In this document: positions 1 through 7,611 of the stretch, in pieces
How positions within the stretch are numbered: position 1 is the stretch's first letter
How the letters are laid out: each line of letters opens with the position of its first letter
Assembly: GCF_001476285.1 (NCBI RefSeq)
Contig: NZ_LDRU01000083.1
Coordinates: 1-32,281 of the forward strand
DNA: 32,281 nucleotides
Direction of reading: 5' to 3'
Source: Microbacterium testaceum
Lineage (GTDB): Bacteria; Actinomycetota; Actinomycetes; Actinomycetales; Microbacteriaceae
Translations under genes and position numbers: made by a program
The notes under the pieces: model-generated
Seen by the model: the letters and a program-made list of their open reading frames with translations, nothing else
What the model was told of the DNA's origin: nothing
Database searches by the model: none

Positions 1-1275
1 GAGGACTTCGCCGCGTCGCTGTCGAAGCCGCGCACCGCGATCATCATGGTCAAGGCCGGCCGCCCCACCGACTTCGTCATCGACGAGCTGGTCAAGGTGT
101 TCGAGCCCGGCGACATCATCGTCGACGGCGGCAACGCCCTGTTCACCGACACGATCCGCCGCGAGAAGGCCGTCCGCGAGACGGGAATCAACTACGTCGG
201 CATGGGTGTCTCGGGCGGTGAGGAGGGTGCCCTCCTCGGCCCCTCGCTCATGCCCGGCGGCTCGGACGAGTCGTGGCAGACGCTCGGCCCGATCCTCACC
301 TCCATCGCCGCGGTCGCCGAGGGCGAGGCGTGCGTCACCCACGTGGGCCACGACGGCGCCGGCCACTTCGTGAAGATGGTGCACAACGGCATCGAGTACG
401 CCGACATGCAGCTCATCGCCGAGGCCTACGACCTCATCCGCCGCGCGACCGGCAAGACCCCCGCCGAGATCGCCGACGTGTTCGCCGAGTGGAACCGCGG
501 CGAACTGGAGTCGTACCTCATCGAGATCACCGCCGAGGTCCTGCGTCAGACGGATGCCGAGACAGGCAAGCCCCTCGTCGACGTCATCCTCGACCAGGCC
601 GGCGCCAAGGGCACCGGCGCGTGGACCGTGCAGACGGCCCTCGACCTGGGCGTCCCCGTCTCGGGTATCGCGGAGGCCACGTTCGCGCGGTCGCTGTCGA
701 GCCACCCCGAGCAGCGCGAGGTCTCGCGCGAGCTCCCCGGCCCCTCCGGCACCGACCTGCTCTCGGGCGAGGATGCCGACGCGTTCATCGAGCAGGTGCG
801 CCTCGCGCTGTACGCCTCGAAGATCGTCGCCTACAGCCAGGGCTTCGACGAGATCCGAGCCGGCGCGGCCCAGTACGACTGGAACATCGACCTGGGCGCG
901 GTGTCGAAGATCTGGCGCGGCGGCTGCATCATCCGCGCGCAGTTCCTCAACCGCATCGCCGAGGCGTACGACGCCGAGTCGACCCTTCCCGTGCTGCTGA
1001 CAGCCCCGTACTTCGTCGAGGCTCTCGGTCGCGCCCAGGACGCCTGGCGCCACATCGTCGCCCTGTCCGCGGCGAGCGGCATCCCCGCTCCGGCGTTCAG
1101 CTCGTCGTTGGCGTACTACGACGGCCTGCGCGCCGAGCGTCTGCCCGCGGCGCTCATCCAGGGCCAGCGCGACTTCTTCGGTGCGCACACCTACCGTCGC
1201 GTCGACAAGGAGGGCACGTTCCATACCCTCTGGTCGGGCGACCGCACCGAGATCGAGGCAGAGGACACTCACTGA
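1..1275 (+). CDS. gnd: 6-phosphogluconate dehydrogenase, decarboxylating (5' end outside window)
   Basis: Oxidatively decarboxylates 6-phosphogluconate to ribulose 5-phosphate in the cytosolic pentose phosphate pathway, yielding NAD(P)H. The reading frame is open from base 1 (EDFAASLSKPRTAIIMVKAG), so the gene enters from the left; the in-frame ATG at 46 is internal. The N-terminal dinucleotide-binding loop is missing. Family signatures visible are VGMGVSGGEEGA, the substrate and catalytic-lysine region HFVKMVHNGIEYADMQ, KGTGAWTVQTALDLGVP, IWRGGCIIRAQFLN and the C-terminal GQRDFFGAHTYRR that closes over the substrate in the dimer. The next gene starts two bases after the stop, suggesting one transcript. 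Identity is essentially certain; the NADP or NAD preference cannot be read because the cofactor loop is outside the window. Confidence 0.97.
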   Translation, partial: EDFAASLSKPRTAIIMVKAGRPTDFVIDELVKVFEPGDIIVDGGNALFTDTIRREKAVRETGINYVGMGVSGGEEGALLGPSLMPGGSDESWQTLGPILTSIAAVAEGEACVTHVGHDGAGHFVKMVHNGIEYADMQLIAEAYDLIRRATGKTPAEIADVFAEWNRGELESYLIEITAEVLRQTDAETGKPLVDVILDQAGAKGTGAWTVQTALDLGVPVSGIAEATFARSLSSHPEQREVSRELPGPSGTDLLSGEDADAFIEQVRLALYASKIVAYSQGFDEIRAGAAQYDWNIDLGAVSKIWRGGCIIRAQFLNRIAEAYDAESTLPVLLTAPYFVEALGRAQDAWRHIVALSAASGIPAPAFSSSLAYYDGLRAERLPAALIQGQRDFFGAHTYRRVDKEGTFHTLWSGDRTEIEAEDTH

Positions 1276-1277
1276 CG

Positions 1278-1751
1278 ATGCAGTCCACGAAGCGGCGGCG
1301 GGCTCTGCTCGTCGCCGCTTCGGCGTTGTACGCCTCGGGAGTCTGGTGGATGACGCTGCGCCCGACGATCTACGACGAGAACGTCGGCGGCATCCTGCAC
1401 GCGATCCTCCGCGCCGCCCGCGGCTGGCCGCCGACCGCGTGGATCACCTTCAACGGGATCGAGTTCACCGCCAACGTGGTGATGTTCGTCCCCCTCGGTG
1501 TGCTCGTGCTGCTGTGGGGCGGACGGTGGTGGCACGGAATCGCGGCAGGATTGCTCATCAGCTCCGCGATCGAGACGACGCAGCTGCTGTTCCTCCCCAC
1601 CCGCGTCGCCGACGTGCGTGACGTGATCGCGAACACCTCGGGAGCGACGATCGGCGTCGTCCTGATGGTCGTTGTCGGCTGGCGCGCAGCTCGCTCTCAG
1701 GATTCCCATAAGCCACGCCATAGAAAGCTCATAGATACGAGCGCACAATGA
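1278..1751 (+). CDS. VanZ-like integral membrane protein
   Basis: A 157-residue protein with about four hydrophobic segments. The core signature SSAIETTQLLFLPTRVADVRDVIANTSGATIG matches the VanZ family: an acidic residue in a helix, an Arg-x-x-Asp turn, then D-x-x-x-N-x-x-G. VanZ gives low-level teicoplanin resistance in the vanA cluster, but most chromosomal homologues have no known role, so resistance is not claimed. The ATG at 1278 lies two bases after the gnd stop, and the stop overlaps the next ATG in an ATGA junction (1748-1751), implying translational coupling to the response regulator. The last ~18 residues are hydrophilic and coded by an unusually AT-rich stretch that carries periodic repeats, so the tail may be shaped by regulatory DNA. 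Confidence 0.85.
   Translation: MQSTKRRRALLVAASALYASGVWWMTLRPTIYDENVGGILHAILRAARGWPPTAWITFNGIEFTANVVMFVPLGVLVLLWGGRWWHGIAAGLLISSAIETTQLLFLPTRVADVRDVIANTSGATIGVVLMVVVGWRAARSQDSHKPRHRKLIDTSAQ
1696..1741 (+). promoter_or_regulatory. periodic repeat array and possible promoter of the two-component genes
   Basis: An AT-rich island inside the end of the VanZ gene carries CTCAG at 1696, CATAA at 1707, CATAG at 1719 and CATAG at 1730, spaced 11, 12 and 11 bases, about one helical turn each. OmpR/PhoB-type regulators bind such direct repeats, and the next gene encodes one. TACGAG at 1736-1741 sits six bases before the ATG at 1748, as in the leaderless promoters elsewhere here, but lacks the final T. 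The periodicity is seen directly; autoregulation is inference. Confidence 0.4.
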
Positions 1752-2491
1752 GTTCCATGACCGTGACCGCCACCGCTCCCGCCTTCACCCGCCCCGACGG
1801 GAGCGCCCTGCGCGTCCTCGTCGTCGACGACGAGCAGATGCTCACCGACCTCCTCTCGATGGCTCTGCGCATGGAGGGGTGGGACGTCCGCACCGCGGGC
1901 TCCGGCTTCGACGCCCTGCAGGCCGCGCGTGACTTCGCTCCGGATGCCATGGTGCTCGACATCATGATGCCCGACCTCGACGGCATGGCGGTCCTGCAGC
2001 GACTGCGTCACTCCGGCAACGACGTGCCGGTCCTCTTCCTGACCGCGAAGGACGCCGTCGCGGACCGCGTCGCCGGTCTCACCGCGGGTGGTGACGACTA
2101 CGTCACGAAGCCCTTCAGCCTCGAGGAGGTCGTGGCGCGTCTGCGTGGCCTGATGCGCCGCGCCGGTACCGCTCTGACGCGCGACGCGGAGCCCATCCTG
2201 CGCGTGGGCGACCTGTCGCTCAACGAGGACAGCCACGAGGTCGTGCGCGCGGGTCAGGAGATCGAGCTGACGGCGACCGAGTTCGAGCTCCTGCGGTTCC
2301 TCATGCGGAACCAGCGCCGTGTCGTGTCGAAGGCGCAGATCCTCGACCGGGTGTGGAACTACGACTTCGGCGGCCGCTCGAGCGTCGTCGAGCTGTACAT
2401 CTCGTACCTGCGCAAGAAGATCGACGCGGGTCACGAGCCGCTCATCCACACGGTCCGCGGCGTCGGCTACATGATCAAAGCGCCGCAGTGA
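1748..2491 (+). CDS. OmpR/PhoB-family response regulator
   Basis: Cytosolic DNA-binding response regulator of 247 residues, a normal family length. The receiver domain (about residues 20-135) shows the acidic pair D27-D28 in VLVVDDEQ, the phospho-acceptor D71 in VLDIMMPD, T99 and the conserved K121 in VTKPF. The C-terminal winged helix (about 150-245) has LTATEFELLRFLMRN, the recognition region SSVVELYISYLRKKID and the wing HTVRGVGYMI. It resembles the mycobacterial TcrA/PhoP/TrcR branch, but no orthologue is assigned. ATG 1748 overlaps the VanZ stop; a second in-frame ATG at 1757 is possible. The end overlaps the kinase start (GTGA at 2488-2491), so the pair is coupled. The periodic CATA repeats just upstream are a plausible autoregulatory target. 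Confidence 0.95.
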   Translation: MSSMTVTATAPAFTRPDGSALRVLVVDDEQMLTDLLSMALRMEGWDVRTAGSGFDALQAARDFAPDAMVLDIMMPDLDGMAVLQRLRHSGNDVPVLFLTAKDAVADRVAGLTAGGDDYVTKPFSLEEVVARLRGLMRRAGTALTRDAEPILRVGDLSLNEDSHEVVRAGQEIELTATEFELLRFLMRNQRRVVSKAQILDRVWNYDFGGRSSVVELYISYLRKKIDAGHEPLIHTVRGVGYMIKAPQ

Positions 2492-4038
2492 CGACTCCCC
2501 CGCGGCCGGAGCCACCGGTGTCTCCCCCGCCCGCCCGCTCTCGGCGGCTCGGTCGGCCGTGGAGCCTGCAGGCACGCCTGATGACGGCGGTCATCGGTAT
2601 GGTCGCGTTCATCCTCATCATGATCGGGGTGTCCACCAGCGCGATCCTCAGCCAGGTGCTGCTGAACAACCTCGATGCCCAGGTGACCGACGTCGCCTCC
2701 GTCGCGCAGCCCCGGATCTCGTTGCAGAGCACGGCCGAGGACGTGCTCGACTCGGGTCCGTTCGACAACGGCACCCTCATGGTCATGAAGACCCGTCTCG
2801 GCGGGACGACCGGCGCTGTCGTCGACAACGGCAATTCCCGCGCGCTGACGGCGGACGAGCTCTCGCAGATCGTCGAGAGCCTGGCATCGTCGAACCCGAA
2901 CGCGCGCACGGTGGACCTCCCCAACCTCGGCGAGTACCTGGTGCGCCCGTACGGCTCGCCCGACAGCAGCGAGGTCTTCCTCGTCGGGCTTCCCCTGTCG
3001 CAGGTCACCGGCACGATCGGCGCCATCCTCACGACGGTCGCCCTCGTCACGACCGGTGGACTGCTGCTCCTCGCCGCCGTCATCGCCCTCGTGATCCGCC
3101 TGGGACTCCGGCCCCTCAAGGCGGTGTCCGAGACGGCGACGCGCGTCGCCTCGATCCGCATGGACCAGGGCGACGTCTCGATCACCGAGCGCGTGCCCGC
3201 CGAGCAGGTCGACGATCACACCGAGATCGGGCAGGTCGGGGCGGCTCTCAACACCCTCCTCGACCGCGTCGACGCCTCGCTCTCGGCGCGTCAACGCAAT
3301 GAAGAACTGATGCGCCGATTCGTCGCGGATGCCAGTCACGAGCTGCGCACGCCGTTGGCATCGATCCGCGGGTTCTCGGAGCTCTCGCTGCGCGCCATGC
3401 GCCAGGCCCACGACGACGAGTCGCGTCAGCGCACCGCGATGGCCGTCGAGACGACCGAGCAGTCGCTCGAGCGGATCCTCGCTCAGTCGATCCGCATGAC
3501 GACGCTGGTCGAGGATCTCCTGCTGCTCGCGCGGCTCGATGAGGGCCAGGAACTCGTCTTCGGCACGGTCGACCTCACGCGTCTCGCGGTCGAGGCGGTC
3601 GGGGACGCGCGTCCGGCAGGACCCGATCACTCGTGGACCATCGACGTCGGAGACGAGCCCGTCGAGCTCGCCGGCGACGCCTCTCGCCTCCACCAGGTCG
3701 TGGCCAACCTGCTCGCCAATGCACGCACGCACACCCCCGCCGGGAGCGAGGTGGCCGTCTCGGTGAGCCGCGAGGGCGACGACGCCGTGCTGCGCGTGCA
3801 CGACAACGGTCCCGGTGTCGACCCCGCGGTCGCGGCCCAGCTGTTCGAACGCTTCGCCCGCGCCGACCGCTCTCGCGATCGGAAGACCGGTGGCACGGGA
3901 CTGGGGCTGTCGATCGCCCGGGCGATCGTCGAAGCGCACCGCGGCACGATCAGCGTGCAGAGCACGCCCGGAGACACGACATTCGAGGTTCGCCTTCCCG
4001 CAAAGCCCGCCGATCCGGGCCCGCCCGCCGACGCCTGA
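2488..4038 (+). CDS. sensor histidine kinase (HAMP, HisKA, HATPase_c)
   Basis: Membrane sensor kinase of 516 residues, partner of the preceding regulator. Start GTG 2488 is chosen because it overlaps the regulator stop as GTGA; longer versions would run inside the regulator gene. A proline-rich cytosolic N-terminus precedes TM1 (about 31-53), an extracytoplasmic sensor domain of ~120 residues, TM2 (about 175-207) and a HAMP linker starting at LRPLKAVSETATRVA. The dimerization and phosphotransfer box is DASHELRTPLASIRG with H284. The ATPase domain has the N box HQVVANLLANARTHTP, G1 DNGPGVD and G2 GGTGLGLSIA. It ends 14 bases before the convergent YdcF-like gene. The stimulus is unknown; the VanZ neighbour hints at the cell envelope, but only weakly. 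Confidence 0.95.
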   Translation: MTTPPRPEPPVSPPPARSRRLGRPWSLQARLMTAVIGMVAFILIMIGVSTSAILSQVLLNNLDAQVTDVASVAQPRISLQSTAEDVLDSGPFDNGTLMVMKTRLGGTTGAVVDNGNSRALTADELSQIVESLASSNPNARTVDLPNLGEYLVRPYGSPDSSEVFLVGLPLSQVTGTIGAILTTVALVTTGGLLLLAAVIALVIRLGLRPLKAVSETATRVASIRMDQGDVSITERVPAEQVDDHTEIGQVGAALNTLLDRVDASLSARQRNEELMRRFVADASHELRTPLASIRGFSELSLRAMRQAHDDESRQRTAMAVETTEQSLERILAQSIRMTTLVEDLLLLARLDEGQELVFGTVDLTRLAVEAVGDARPAGPDHSWTIDVGDEPVELAGDASRLHQVVANLLANARTHTPAGSEVAVSVSREGDDAVLRVHDNGPGVDPAVAAQLFERFARADRSRDRKTGGTGLGLSIARAIVEAHRGTISVQSTPGDTTFEVRLPAKPADPGPPADA

Positions 4039-4052
4039 CGGCGAGGCGGGGT

Positions 4053-5066
4053 TCACCTGAGGAAGACGACGGCGTAGACGCTCACCAGCGCGACGCCGAA
4101 CACCGTAGCGAAGACGACGTGCATCCACCTCTGCCGGTTCAGCAGAGCGACGTACTCGCGGAGGAACGCACTCGGCACGAAGTACGCCGCCGTGCGAGCG
4201 CCCACCACGCGCGCTCCGGGCAACTCCCGACGCGCCAGGAGTCCCGCACGCAGGACGTGGTAGTCGCTCGTGACGACCAGCAGCGGCTTCGTCGCGCCGA
4301 TCTCCTCGACGATCGCACGCGAGAAGGCGAGGTTCTCCCGCGTGTTCAGAGAGCGCGTCTCGGGATGGACGAGGTTTGCGGGAATGCCGTGCTCGCGCAG
4401 ATAGTCCGCCATGGCCTCGGCCTCCGCACGCGGCTCATCGGGCCCCTGTCCGCCGGACGGGATGACGAAGGGCGCGACTCCCCCGGCCCGGCCCGCCCGC
4501 TGCCACGCGACGATCGCGCGATCGAGGCGGCCCCGGAGCAACGGCGGCACCCGCCCGTCGATCAGCCCGGAGCCCAGGACGACGATCGCGGTCGGGGTGC
4601 GCGGGACGGGCAGCGCGGCGTACAGCAGAGACGACACGAGGAACGCGACGAACGCGGCCGCCGCGTACCCCGCGACAAGGACCACCAGAGCCGCCACGAG
4701 GAAGCCACCCAGTCCTCCCCACGCCAGGAGCGCGAGCAGGACGAACGGGAAGGCCACGAGACCGATCCCGGCGATCAGCGACAACAGGTTCGCCAGACTC
4801 CGCCCCTCGAGTCGCAGCATGGTGATGCCGTTGGTGATGAGGAACACCGCGAGCACCGCCACGACCACGGGCACCGCCACGGCGACGAAGAGGATCGCCG
4901 CGCGCGCGGCATCCGGATCCGTCTGCACGAGCAGCTGCAGCACGCCCAGCGCGGCGAAGACGACCGCGGCGACGAGCAGGGTCCCCTCGCGCAGCTGGGC
5001 CCGCTGGCGGGCACGCGCCACCGCGAAGACGACGAGCAGCAGCGCGGCGAAAGCCAGGAGGAGCAT
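4053..5066 (-). CDS. YdcF/SanA/ElyC-type DUF218 membrane protein
   Basis: A 337-residue membrane protein. About five hydrophobic helices fill residues 1-152, a DUF218 domain spans about 157-305, and a final helix (about 315-335) ends the protein. DUF218 signatures are AIVVLGSGLIDGRVPP, the SGGQGPDE turn with a following acidic helix, ETRSLNTRENLAFS and LLVVTSDYHVLRA. Members such as SanA, YdcF and ElyC are linked to envelope integrity or nucleotide-like ligand binding, but the reaction is not established. The start ATG 5066 lies six bases after TAGCGT (5078-5073, minus strand), so the message is probably leaderless. It converges on the histidine kinase with only 14 bases between the stops, and no strong terminator is visible there. 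Confidence 0.85.
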   Translation of the reverse strand: MLLLAFAALLLVVFAVARARQRAQLREGTLLVAAVVFAALGVLQLLVQTDPDAARAAILFVAVAVPVVVAVLAVFLITNGITMLRLEGRSLANLLSLIAGIGLVAFPFVLLALLAWGGLGGFLVAALVVLVAGYAAAAFVAFLVSSLLYAALPVPRTPTAIVVLGSGLIDGRVPPLLRGRLDRAIVAWQRAGRAGGVAPFVIPSGGQGPDEPRAEAEAMADYLREHGIPANLVHPETRSLNTRENLAFSRAIVEEIGATKPLLVVTSDYHVLRAGLLARRELPGARVVGARTAAYFVPSAFLREYVALLNRQRWMHVVFATVFGVALVSVYAVVFLR

Positions 5067-5072
5067 GTCGCG

Positions 5073-5078
5073 ACGCTA
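5073..5078 (-). promoter_or_regulatory. -10 element (TAGCGT) for a leaderless DUF218 transcript
   Basis: On the minus strand TAGCGT matches TAnnnT and is followed by exactly six bases (CGCGAC) and then the ATG at 5066. With the usual -10 to +1 distance, transcription would begin at the start codon. No convincing -35 hexamer or Shine-Dalgarno sequence is present. Inferred from spacing, which recurs at several other genes in the window. Confidence 0.55.
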
Positions 5079-5142
5079 TCGGGTCGAGCATGCCCCTCCC
5101 GGCCGCTTGCGGGGCGCGCCCCCGTCTGCGTCCGTCCGCGGG

Positions 5143-6696
5143 TCAGTACCCCGCGAAGGCGTCGGTCGTGAGCGATTTGGCCTTGGCGAGCGCCGGCGCG
5201 AGGTCCGAGATGAGCCGCGGCGGACCCGACACGTAGGCCACGCGCTGCGCGATGTCGGGAACCGTGCGCAGCAGGGCGTCGGCGTCGACCCGGTCGGGCC
5301 CCGCCCACGACCATCCCGCGGGGAGCTCCCGCGGTTCCTCACGCGAGAAGACGACGACCGGGACGCCGCTCGCCGCGATCTCGTCCTGGAAAGCGAGTTC
5401 GCTCGGGTCGGACACCACGTAGACGAGCACGGCGTCGCGCCGCTGCCCGGTGGCCTGGAGGTGCCGCAGCTGCGAGACGAACGGCGTCACGCCGATCCCC
5501 GCGGCGACCAGGAGCACGGGCGCGGTCGGTCGAGAGGGAAGGACGAAGTCCCCCCACACGCCCGTGACCGCGAGAGTCGAGCCCGGCTCGACGGCCGCGA
5601 GTGCCTTCTTGTACGAGGACTGCGAGCCGTCCTTGTAAGCGATGCGCACCTCGGGCAGGTCTTCCGGGGCGGACACGATCGAGAACTCCCGTCGCGTGCC
5701 GCGCGCGTCGGGCCGACGGTGCGGGACGTCGAGCTCGAGGTACTGACCCGGCGAGAACGCGAAGGGACGCGCCGCGTGGAAGGTCAGTTCGCGGACGGTC
5801 GGGGTCAGGTCGCGGCGGCGTTCGACGCGGAGACGCACCGCCGCGCGCAGGCAGAACGCGAACGCCACGAGGTTGCCGATCAGCAGAGCGCGCTCCTGTC
5901 CGAGCGTGATCGCCCCGACGGCGATCGGCCAGCCGGCCAGGACGCCCACGACGATCGCGACGGCGTACTGCTGCAGGCGGCGCGGCGGCAGGGTGAGCGG
6001 CTCCGACAGCATGAACGCACCGAGGAACAGGAACGGCGACGAGAACGCGACCTGCAGGAGCAGCCCCGGCACGTCGACCGGGAAGCCCGCCGTCTGGAAC
6101 TGGATGCTGGTGCGCACGAACGCGACCGCCATCGCCACGAGCCAGAACGTCACCACGATGGGGAGCTTGTCGGTGCGCACGAGCAGCAGCACGCCGAGCA
6201 CCAGCACGCCGATCGCCATCAGCGGGGTTCCGACCCACCAGGCCGAGCCACCGAGATCCGGTGCCCAGATGCTCACGATGGTCAGCACCGCCGCCCCCGT
6301 GGCTGCCGGGTTGAAGACGTGACGACCGCGCCAGACGAGGAGGTACTTCGATGCGGATGCCACGACCCCGGCGAGGGCGAAACCGGCCAGCGCGAGCGGC
6401 TCGAGGCTCGGCCGGAGGACGAACAGCAGGATCGCGGCGGTGATCAGCGAGGACTCGAGGCGGCGCGGCATCCGGAGTATGCCCTGCGCAACGAGGTCAG
6501 TCGCGCCGCACGCGACGGCGAGCACCACGGCGCTCGCGACGATCTCGAGCGGCTGGGGCCCGATCTGTCCGGCGAACGAGAGCACGAGGGCGTAGACGGC
6601 CAGCAGGCCGAGCGACGACAGGACGAGGCGGTACATCGACACCCGGCCGATGAGTCCGAGCACGCGGGTCGAGCCCGCGGTGAGCGTGGCGCTCAT
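5143..6696 (-). CDS. RnfD/NqrB-like membrane domain fused to FAD/NAD(P)H oxidoreductase domain
   Basis: A 517-residue fusion. Residues ~1-295 are polytopic, about ten hydrophobic segments, and resemble RnfD/NqrB-type subunits, including HVFNPAATGAA. Residues ~300-517 form a ferredoxin-NADP reductase-like module: SPGQYLELDVP, FAD-binding RREFSIVSAP (about 333-342), LLVAAGIGVTP for the nicotinamide nucleotide (about 394-404) and YVSGPPRLI near the end. No plant-type 2Fe-2S cysteine motif follows, and the SGAT flavinylation motif of genuine RnfD/NqrB is absent. Start ATG 6696 is preceded by GAAGGGAA; the frame stays open further upstream but overlaps apbE. It is last in an operon after the FMN lipoprotein and ApbE (31-base gap). 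Probable role: NAD(P)H oxidation in the cytosol and electron transfer across the membrane to the flavinylated lipoprotein. The final acceptor is unknown. Confidence 0.85.
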   Translation of the reverse strand: MSATLTAGSTRVLGLIGRVSMYRLVLSSLGLLAVYALVLSFAGQIGPQPLEIVASAVVLAVACGATDLVAQGILRMPRRLESSLITAAILLFVLRPSLEPLALAGFALAGVVASASKYLLVWRGRHVFNPAATGAAVLTIVSIWAPDLGGSAWWVGTPLMAIGVLVLGVLLLVRTDKLPIVVTFWLVAMAVAFVRTSIQFQTAGFPVDVPGLLLQVAFSSPFLFLGAFMLSEPLTLPPRRLQQYAVAIVVGVLAGWPIAVGAITLGQERALLIGNLVAFAFCLRAAVRLRVERRRDLTPTVRELTFHAARPFAFSPGQYLELDVPHRRPDARGTRREFSIVSAPEDLPEVRIAYKDGSQSSYKKALAAVEPGSTLAVTGVWGDFVLPSRPTAPVLLVAAGIGVTPFVSQLRHLQATGQRRDAVLVYVVSDPSELAFQDEIAASGVPVVVFSREEPRELPAGWSWAGPDRVDADALLRTVPDIAQRVAYVSGPPRLISDLAPALAKAKSLTTDAFAGY

Positions 6697-6727
6697 GGTG
6701 TTCCCTTCGGAAGCTGTGGCGAGGAGG

Positions 6728-7606
6728 TCACGAGAAGATCTCGCCGGTGAAACCGGGCGACCACTCCACGCGACCGTCGGTGTGCATGCGCACCCAGTGC
6801 GCGTTCCAGGATGCCGCGAGTTCGGGTCCCCCGTCGAAGAACAGCGCCGTGGCGAGGGCGTCGGCGCGCATGGCGGTGTCGGCTGCCGCCCAGGTCGCCG
6901 CGTAGGCCCGGACGGGAGCACCCGTGCGGGCGTCGAGGACGTGGTGAAGGTTGTCACCCCATGTCCGCCGGTTGATCGCTGACGCGCACAGGGCGCCGTC
7001 GGCGACGGTGATCACGCCGATCGCGAGGGTCGGGTCGTACGGGTGCTCGAGGGCGACGCGGATCGGCTCGCCGCGAACGGCGAGGTCTCCGGATGCGTCG
7101 ACGACGATGTCACCGTCGACGTGCGCGCGCACCGCGTCGAGCACGAGGTCGACGAGACGGCCCTTGCCGAGCGCGCCCACGTCGATCGTGGCGGGCCGCG
7201 CGACGGCGAGCCGCCCGTCGCTCCACGAGAGGGTGTCGCGCCACGCCGGGGCCGGCTGCGGTTCTCCCCACGGGGCGAGCGTCAGCCGCGCGTCGTAACC
7301 CAGGCGCGCGAGCGCGTCGCCGATGAGCGGATTGACGGCGCCGGCCGTCGCGGTGTCGAGCTCGTCATACAGCGAGAGCATGGCATCCGCGTCGTCGGGG
7401 GCGGAGACGGATGCCGTGCGTCCTTCCGCGAGAGCGGAGACGAGCGAGTCGTCGCGGAACCGCGACCACTCCCGGTCGAAGCGCTCGATGACGGCCGACA
7501 CCGCGTCGCGGGCGACCGGGGGCAGTGGCGCCGCCGTCTCGATCGCCCACGACGTGCCGATCGCGTCGAAGGTCCAGGTCGAACCCGTCGCGGTCGGGAT
7601 GGTCAT
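6728..7606 (-). CDS. apbE: FAD:protein FMN transferase (ApbE family)
   Basis: ApbE enzymes use FAD to attach FMN through a phosphoester bond to Thr or Ser in secreted or membrane flavoproteins. The 292-residue product shows the N-terminal FDAIGTSWAIE strand, the flavin-binding ATIDVGALGKGRLVD region, VVDASGDLAVRG, the LHHVLDARTGAPV turn and the metal-site region AATWAAADTAMRADALATALF near the C-terminus. No clear signal peptide or lipobox is visible at the annotated start, unlike many ApbE proteins of Gram-negatives; the enzyme may act before export or use an unrecognised route. ATG 7606 lies five bases after the stop of the FMN-binding lipoprotein, which is its obvious substrate, and the reductase follows 31 bases later. 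Confidence 0.9.
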   Translation of the reverse strand: MTIPTATGSTWTFDAIGTSWAIETAAPLPPVARDAVSAVIERFDREWSRFRDDSLVSALAEGRTASVSAPDDADAMLSLYDELDTATAGAVNPLIGDALARLGYDARLTLAPWGEPQPAPAWRDTLSWSDGRLAVARPATIDVGALGKGRLVDLVLDAVRAHVDGDIVVDASGDLAVRGEPIRVALEHPYDPTLAIGVITVADGALCASAINRRTWGDNLHHVLDARTGAPVRAYAATWAAADTAMRADALATALFFDGGPELAASWNAHWVRMHTDGRVEWSPGFTGEIFS

Positions 7607-7611
7607 GACGG

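Noticed and set aside
4021..4060. Terminator between the histidine kinase and the convergent YdcF-like gene
   Set aside because: Only a weak interrupted CCGCC/GGCGG pairing inside the coding end is present, with no T tract.
4411..6750. 779-codon open frame on the plus strand
   Set aside because: It lies antisense to the YdcF-like and flavin reductase genes, has Arg/Asp/Glu/His-rich low-complexity composition typical of high-GC shadow frames, and matches no family.
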